Below are positions 6,774-9,498 of a stretch of DNA of 9,498 bases, one piece after another. The translations under genes were made by a program, and so were the position numbers. Source of the stretch: JAAUQA01 sp036351435 (GTDB lineage: Bacteria; Pseudomonadota; Gammaproteobacteria; Competibacterales; Competibacteraceae); NCBI GenBank assembly GCA_036351435.1, contig JAZBPA010000379.1, forward strand, positions 1-9,498. Reading direction: 5' to 3'. The notes beneath the pieces are model-generated. The model saw only the letters and a list, made by a program, of their open reading frames with translations, did no database searches and was not told the DNA's origin. Each line of letters opens with the position of its first letter. Position 1 is the first letter of the stretch.

Positions 6774-8575
6774 TGTATCATCGCCTCCTGCACTACGGCT
6801 TCGAGAAACTGTCGGCGTCGCTCTGTCTGGAATTCTCCAAGCCGGTTGTCTCGTACAGGTTGATAAGGCTGTACATCGGCGGGTCGTATGGCGATCGGCA
6901 CCTCGGTAGTGCGTAATAGTTCCAGGTTGCCTTGGACGGCTGCGGGCAGCGTACTGTCTTCCCATTGATAAAGTCGGCGTTTCAAGCGTCGCAGGGGTTC
7001 CGTTTGCCAGACATCGCCGACGGATATGGAGAAGCTGTCACGGGGCTGCGGCGGTTTCAAGGTTAATAAAACCAGCAACGTCGTTTTAAGCACTCCCGAA
7101 GTTTGCTCTGAGAAGACGATATCCAAGAGCGGCGTTTGGCGTAATCCTGGAACCCCCTGTTCTCTGTCGAGCACCTGAATCTGAGTCGCCGCTGAAACAG
7201 CTAGGGTTTGACCGAACTCCATGACTGCGGAGACATTGCTCCGCGCCTTATCGATTTGCAATCCACCCAGAGGAAGTCCTTCAGGTATGCTGTTTTGTAA
7301 TGACGAAAGATCGGTTTCTACGCGGAGCTTGACGGTATTGGGAGATAAAAACTCCGGCGATACTACTAGCGAAAGGCCCACATCTTTCTCAGCGACACTC
7401 TCGAAATCGCCACCGGTCAATAACGTGATTTCCTGACCCAGGAAAAATTCGGAGCTCTCACCATCCAACGTCAGCACCGTTGGACGGCCTACGATGCGGG
7501 ACAAATTAGTCAGGGAATTGATAATATTGAGCGAATACTGGACAACCGGAATGGATAAAGTGATATCGCGCGTTTGCGTTCGGGTATCCACTGTGAGTTC
7601 TTCAAATTCCCTTGTACGCTCCCGGACCACATTGATTAGATTCCCCTCCAACTGCACCGACAGCCCTTCCAGAAGGTTTATACCCCGACCATAACCGCTC
7701 AATGTGCCCATACTCACGATCACAGCTTCTATAACGGCCATACGGTCGAAACCATCATCGCCATTTCCTTCGCTTGGCAAGGTAAAAGCATACTCTATCG
7801 GGCTGCTTTCGGTATTAGCAGAAGCATTATCTTGTCCCACTATCCGTTCAATACGGGCATAGTGTTTTTCCCAGTAGCGCATCTGCCTGCGAACCCGTTC
7901 GAGCGCCTTGGCCGGTGCTCCCGCCGCCTCCATGGCCTCTAGTTGTTGCCTGGCGGCTTCAAAATCACCTACCCCGGCAAAAGTAATCGCTGCAATCCGG
8001 CGGGCATCTGTGTCCGGCTCGGGTTCCAATTCGAGTGCACGCCGTACCGCCAAATACGCTGTGCCCAGGTCGCCGGCAATACATGCGGCCGCCGCCAATC
8101 CAAAAAGGGGTTCGCTCTCGAAGGTACCGACGATCGCCGCCTGGGCAAAAGCTGCCGCCGCACTCAAGGCGTCCCGTTCCTTCAGGCTCATCAGCCCCAG
8201 CATGTAAGAAGCCTGCCAGAGAAAAGGATCGAATTTTTGAGCCAGTTGATACCCGGTCTTAGCCAAGTCCCATTCATAGCCCTCGCCCACGGCCGCCGCT
8301 TGATAAGCAAAGCCATTGAGAAAATTCACCAGCGGGTCGCGGGGAATGTCGACCAAAAGAATGTTGAACGCCGTATTGGCCGAACGGAATTCGCCGGCCA
8401 CCAGGGCATCGACCCCCTGAGAAATCCTTGTGGAGTGAATTGAGGGTGAGATCGAAATGGAACCGAAACTACTTCTAGAATCCATGTCAATGCCACAGCC
8501 CTGGATGAGCACTAGCCATAAGCCACAACCGAGTAGGGTTGCCAGGATTCTCGTTGGAATTCTTTGGATAGTCAT
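6770..8575 (-). CDS. TPR-containing secretin, probable outer-membrane lipoprotein (type II/III secretion or pilus type)
   Basis: From ATG 8575 the protein has 601 residues. The N-terminus (MTIQRIPTRI, then LATLLGCGLWLVLIQGC) is a lipoprotein signal peptide with Cys27 as the probable lipidated residue. Residues about 50-245 are alanine-rich helical repeats resembling TPRs. Residues about 275-335 form a linker domain, and about 340-508 are the secretin domain: LSRIVGRPTVLTLDG, the FFLGQEITLLTGG block, EKDVGLSLVVSPEF, EFGQTLAVSAAT and the signature VPGLRQTPLLDIVF. Secretins form gated multimeric channels in the outer membrane for type II secretion, type IV or Tad pili, or phage export. TPR-plus-secretin lipoproteins occur in some pilus-like loci, but no ATPase, pilin or platform gene is nearby, so the system is unassigned. 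The frame stays open upstream to GTG 8650, which overlaps the stop of the preceding gene. The 8575 start follows a strong hairpin and lacks a Shine-Dalgarno site, so the start is uncertain. The stop codon lies in the mini-element's repeat; C-terminal truncation is possible. Confidence 0.85.
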   Translation of the reverse strand: MTIQRIPTRILATLLGCGLWLVLIQGCGIDMDSRSSFGSISISPSIHSTRISQGVDALVAGEFRSANTAFNILLVDIPRDPLVNFLNGFAYQAAAVGEGYEWDLAKTGYQLAQKFDPFLWQASYMLGLMSLKERDALSAAAAFAQAAIVGTFESEPLFGLAAAACIAGDLGTAYLAVRRALELEPEPDTDARRIAAITFAGVGDFEAARQQLEAMEAAGAPAKALERVRRQMRYWEKHYARIERIVGQDNASANTESSPIEYAFTLPSEGNGDDGFDRMAVIEAVIVSMGTLSGYGRGINLLEGLSVQLEGNLINVVRERTREFEELTVDTRTQTRDITLSIPVVQYSLNIINSLTNLSRIVGRPTVLTLDGESSEFFLGQEITLLTGGDFESVAEKDVGLSLVVSPEFLSPNTVKLRVETDLSSLQNSIPEGLPLGGLQIDKARSNVSAVMEFGQTLAVSAATQIQVLDREQGVPGLRQTPLLDIVFSEQTSGVLKTTLLVLLTLKPPQPRDSFSISVGDVWQTEPLRRLKRRLYQWEDSTLPAAVQGNLELLRTTEVPIAIRPADVQPYQPVRDNRLGEFQTERRRQFLEAVVQEAMIH

Positions 8576-8581
8576 ACCGAA

Positions 8582-8612
8582 AAGGCCGATATCGCCCCTA
8601 TCGATATCGGCC
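8582..8612 (-). terminator. Strong stem-loop between small secreted protein B and the secretin
   Basis: AGGCCGATATCG (8582-8593) and CGATATCGGCCT (8601-8612) form a perfect 12-bp stem with a 7-base loop. On the minus strand it is flanked by AAAG-type purines before and a short T-run after, so it resembles an intrinsic terminator or attenuator for the gene at 8647-9030. It ends six bases before the preferred secretin start at 8575, so it could alternatively mask that start in the mRNA. Confidence 0.55.
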
Positions 8613-8646
8613 TCTTTAGACAGTGTCATTCTTTTGATGACTTGTC

Positions 8647-9030
8647 TCACTCATCGTAAAACTCTGGACAACCAGAATCGCCAATCCGAATACCGTTCCT
8701 TTTTCTTTGACCAGTACCTTGATAACAGTACTTCTTTTTATCCATTGGGCAAACCCATTTCATTCTATATGTTGTGCCATCTTTAAATTTATATTCAGAT
8801 TCCTCTCCTGGTTGAAGAATTTTAGTCTTGCATATGCGATCACGATCCGCTTTTAGACTATCACAATGTGGTTTAACTCCAGCGCAGCCGTCTGCCTCCC
8901 AAAAGACTTTTACATCTTGATCGGTATGATTGTTTGCTCGCCATGGTTTAGATTTACCTGCTTGTGATACTGGTATAAAGCTCATTAGGGTAAATAAAGT
9001 GAGTATTGAAATAAGTATTTTTTTATTCAT
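8647..9030 (-). CDS. Small secreted cysteine-containing protein, copy B
   Basis: A 127-residue protein of unknown function. Residues 1-24 form a signal peptide (MNKKILISIL, a hydrophobic core, then cleavage after VSQA). The mature part starts GKSKPWRANNH and shares KVFW, GVKP, CKTKILQPGE, SEYKF, DGT and RKRNGI with the paralog at 6155-6556; 17 of 19 residues agree in the first mature block. It has six cysteines (49, 56, 67, 94, 102, 121), two more than copy A, so three disulfides are plausible in the periplasm or outside the cell. ATG 9030 is preceded by AGGAG with 8-base spacing. The gene is AT-rich (about 33% GC over 8701-8820), unlike the secretin downstream. It lies upstream of the secretin on the same strand; its TGA overlaps a possible GTG start of that gene, with a hairpin in between. 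It may be a cargo or partner of the secretin, but this is inference. Confidence 0.8.
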   Translation of the reverse strand: MNKKILISILTLFTLMSFIPVSQAGKSKPWRANNHTDQDVKVFWEADGCAGVKPHCDSLKADRDRICKTKILQPGEESEYKFKDGTTYRMKWVCPMDKKKYCYQGTGQRKRNGIRIGDSGCPEFYDE

Positions 9031-9038
9031 CTTTGAGA

Positions 9039-9043
9039 CTCCT
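9039..9043 (-). promoter_or_regulatory. Ribosome binding site of small secreted protein B
   Basis: Read on the minus strand this is AGGAG, eight bases before ATG 9030, supporting the chosen start. Confidence 0.65.
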
Positions 9044-9377
9044 AAGGTAAGAGGATTACGGTAACTGCAAGGTTGATTGGGTTTGCGCGTGCTGACCCAC
9101 TCGGGTAACGCCCGGCTACGATAAGCGAGATGGCCCAGAGCTTTCGTAACCGGCTGACGCCCATGATGAACCCGTGCGCCATCAGGGCTTTGAGTTCTAC
9201 AGCCAACTTGGCCTGTCCCGGCTCACACTCGATGGCACAGTAATATGCCCATCCTTCTCAGGCCCTGCCAGGGTCATTTCCGCCAAAAACCGGACTTTTC
9301 GCGACAGACAAGGCTATACTTGCCCGAATTGACTTGCTCTGTCCCACAGTCATTACTCCATATCGAGAAGGCGCATC
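9044..9377. other. Intergenic region without a supported gene
   Basis: About 330 bp. The minus strand has an open frame of about 70 codons from near 9260 to 9043 (WAYYCAIECEPGQAKL and on), but it has no ribosome binding site, no good start and no recognised similarity, so it is probably chance or a decayed remnant. The right end holds TATACT (9315-9320), a plausible -10 for the rightward gene, and no other clear structure. Confidence 0.4.
9315..9320 (+). promoter_or_regulatory. Candidate -10 element for the rightmost gene
   Basis: TATACT is one mismatch from the sigma-70 -10 consensus and lies 57 bases before ATG 9378. The -35 region at 17-bp spacing is poor. A second option is TTGACT near 9330 as a -35, but its -10 (ATTACT) is worse. 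Confidence 0.3.
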
Positions 9378-9498
9378 ATGTCTGCTTCGGATGAACAACC
9401 CCAAACTCGCACCATTTTGGCCAGCACGGGCCATGTTGCGTCTCTCTTTGCGGCTAAACTGGGGCTGCCGCTGGAGCGTTTCATCGCCTCGACTCGGA
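9378..9498 (+). CDS. Partial gene at window edge, possibly Maf-like
   Basis: An ORF starting at ATG 9378, six bases after a good ribosome binding site (GAGAAGG, 9365-9371), stays open to the end of the window, giving 40 residues. The segment TRTILAST followed by AAKLGLPLERF resembles the start of Maf nucleotide pyrophosphatases (ILAST-S-P-x-R-R... ), but the arginines normally following ILAST are replaced by GHVAS. The assignment is therefore weak; it may be a divergent member or an unrelated protein. The start itself is well supported. Confidence 0.5.
   Translation, partial: MSASDEQPQTRTILASTGHVASLFAAKLGLPLERFIASTR

Noticed and set aside
9043..9262. Open frame of about 70 codons on the minus strand
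   Set aside because: No suitable start with ribosome binding site and no recognisable motif; it ends within the ribosome binding region of copy B.
1..9498. tRNA, rRNA, CRISPR arrays and intact insertion sequences
   Set aside because: No cloverleaf, ribosomal RNA signature, spaced direct repeats or transposase-like reading frame was seen on either strand.

Overview
The window looks like a chromosomal stretch of a gammaproteobacterium. The main evidence is a DUF1820-type gene, a family known mainly from Gamma- and Betaproteobacteria, together with overall composition and gene style. It is fairly GC-rich: about 60-65% in short stretches I counted inside the histidine kinase and secretin genes. 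Two small genes are much more AT-rich. Genus is not determinable by eye; a Competibacter- or Thiotrichales-like lineage is a guess.

Left part (1-2500): a class III fructose-1,6-bisphosphatase gene (95-2053), followed by a small DUF1820 gene (2147-2497). Middle part (2500-6020): a LuxR/NarL-type response regulator on + (2648-3325) and a membrane-bound hybrid histidine kinase on - (3393-5846). The two genes converge on a short gap that holds a perfect 8-bp stem-loop. An identical 15-bp sequence lies upstream of both genes, in the same orientation relative to each. They are likely a partner signalling pair; the membrane receptor would be of the 7TMR-DISM type.

Right part (6030-9050) is the unusual region. 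A TPR-containing, probably lipid-anchored secretin (- strand) is bracketed by members of one family of small, signal-peptide-bearing, cysteine-containing proteins. There is an intact copy on + at 6155-6556, a truncated copy fused head-to-tail behind it (6552-6683), and an intact copy on - at 8647-9030 immediately upstream of the secretin. A 94-bp mini-element with perfect 17-bp terminal inverted repeats (6680-6773) sits between the truncated copy and the 3' end of the secretin gene. Each of its ends supplies the TAG stop codon of the gene that runs into it. A simple insertion cannot explain the loss of the rest of the truncated copy, so a deletion or rearrangement is implied. No other secretion or pilus genes are present, so the secretin is an orphan within this window.

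Far right (9050-9498): a largely empty intergenic stretch, then the first 40 codons of a gene that runs off the window. Its start weakly resembles Maf nucleotide pyrophosphatases. I see no tRNA, rRNA, CRISPR array or full-length transposase.
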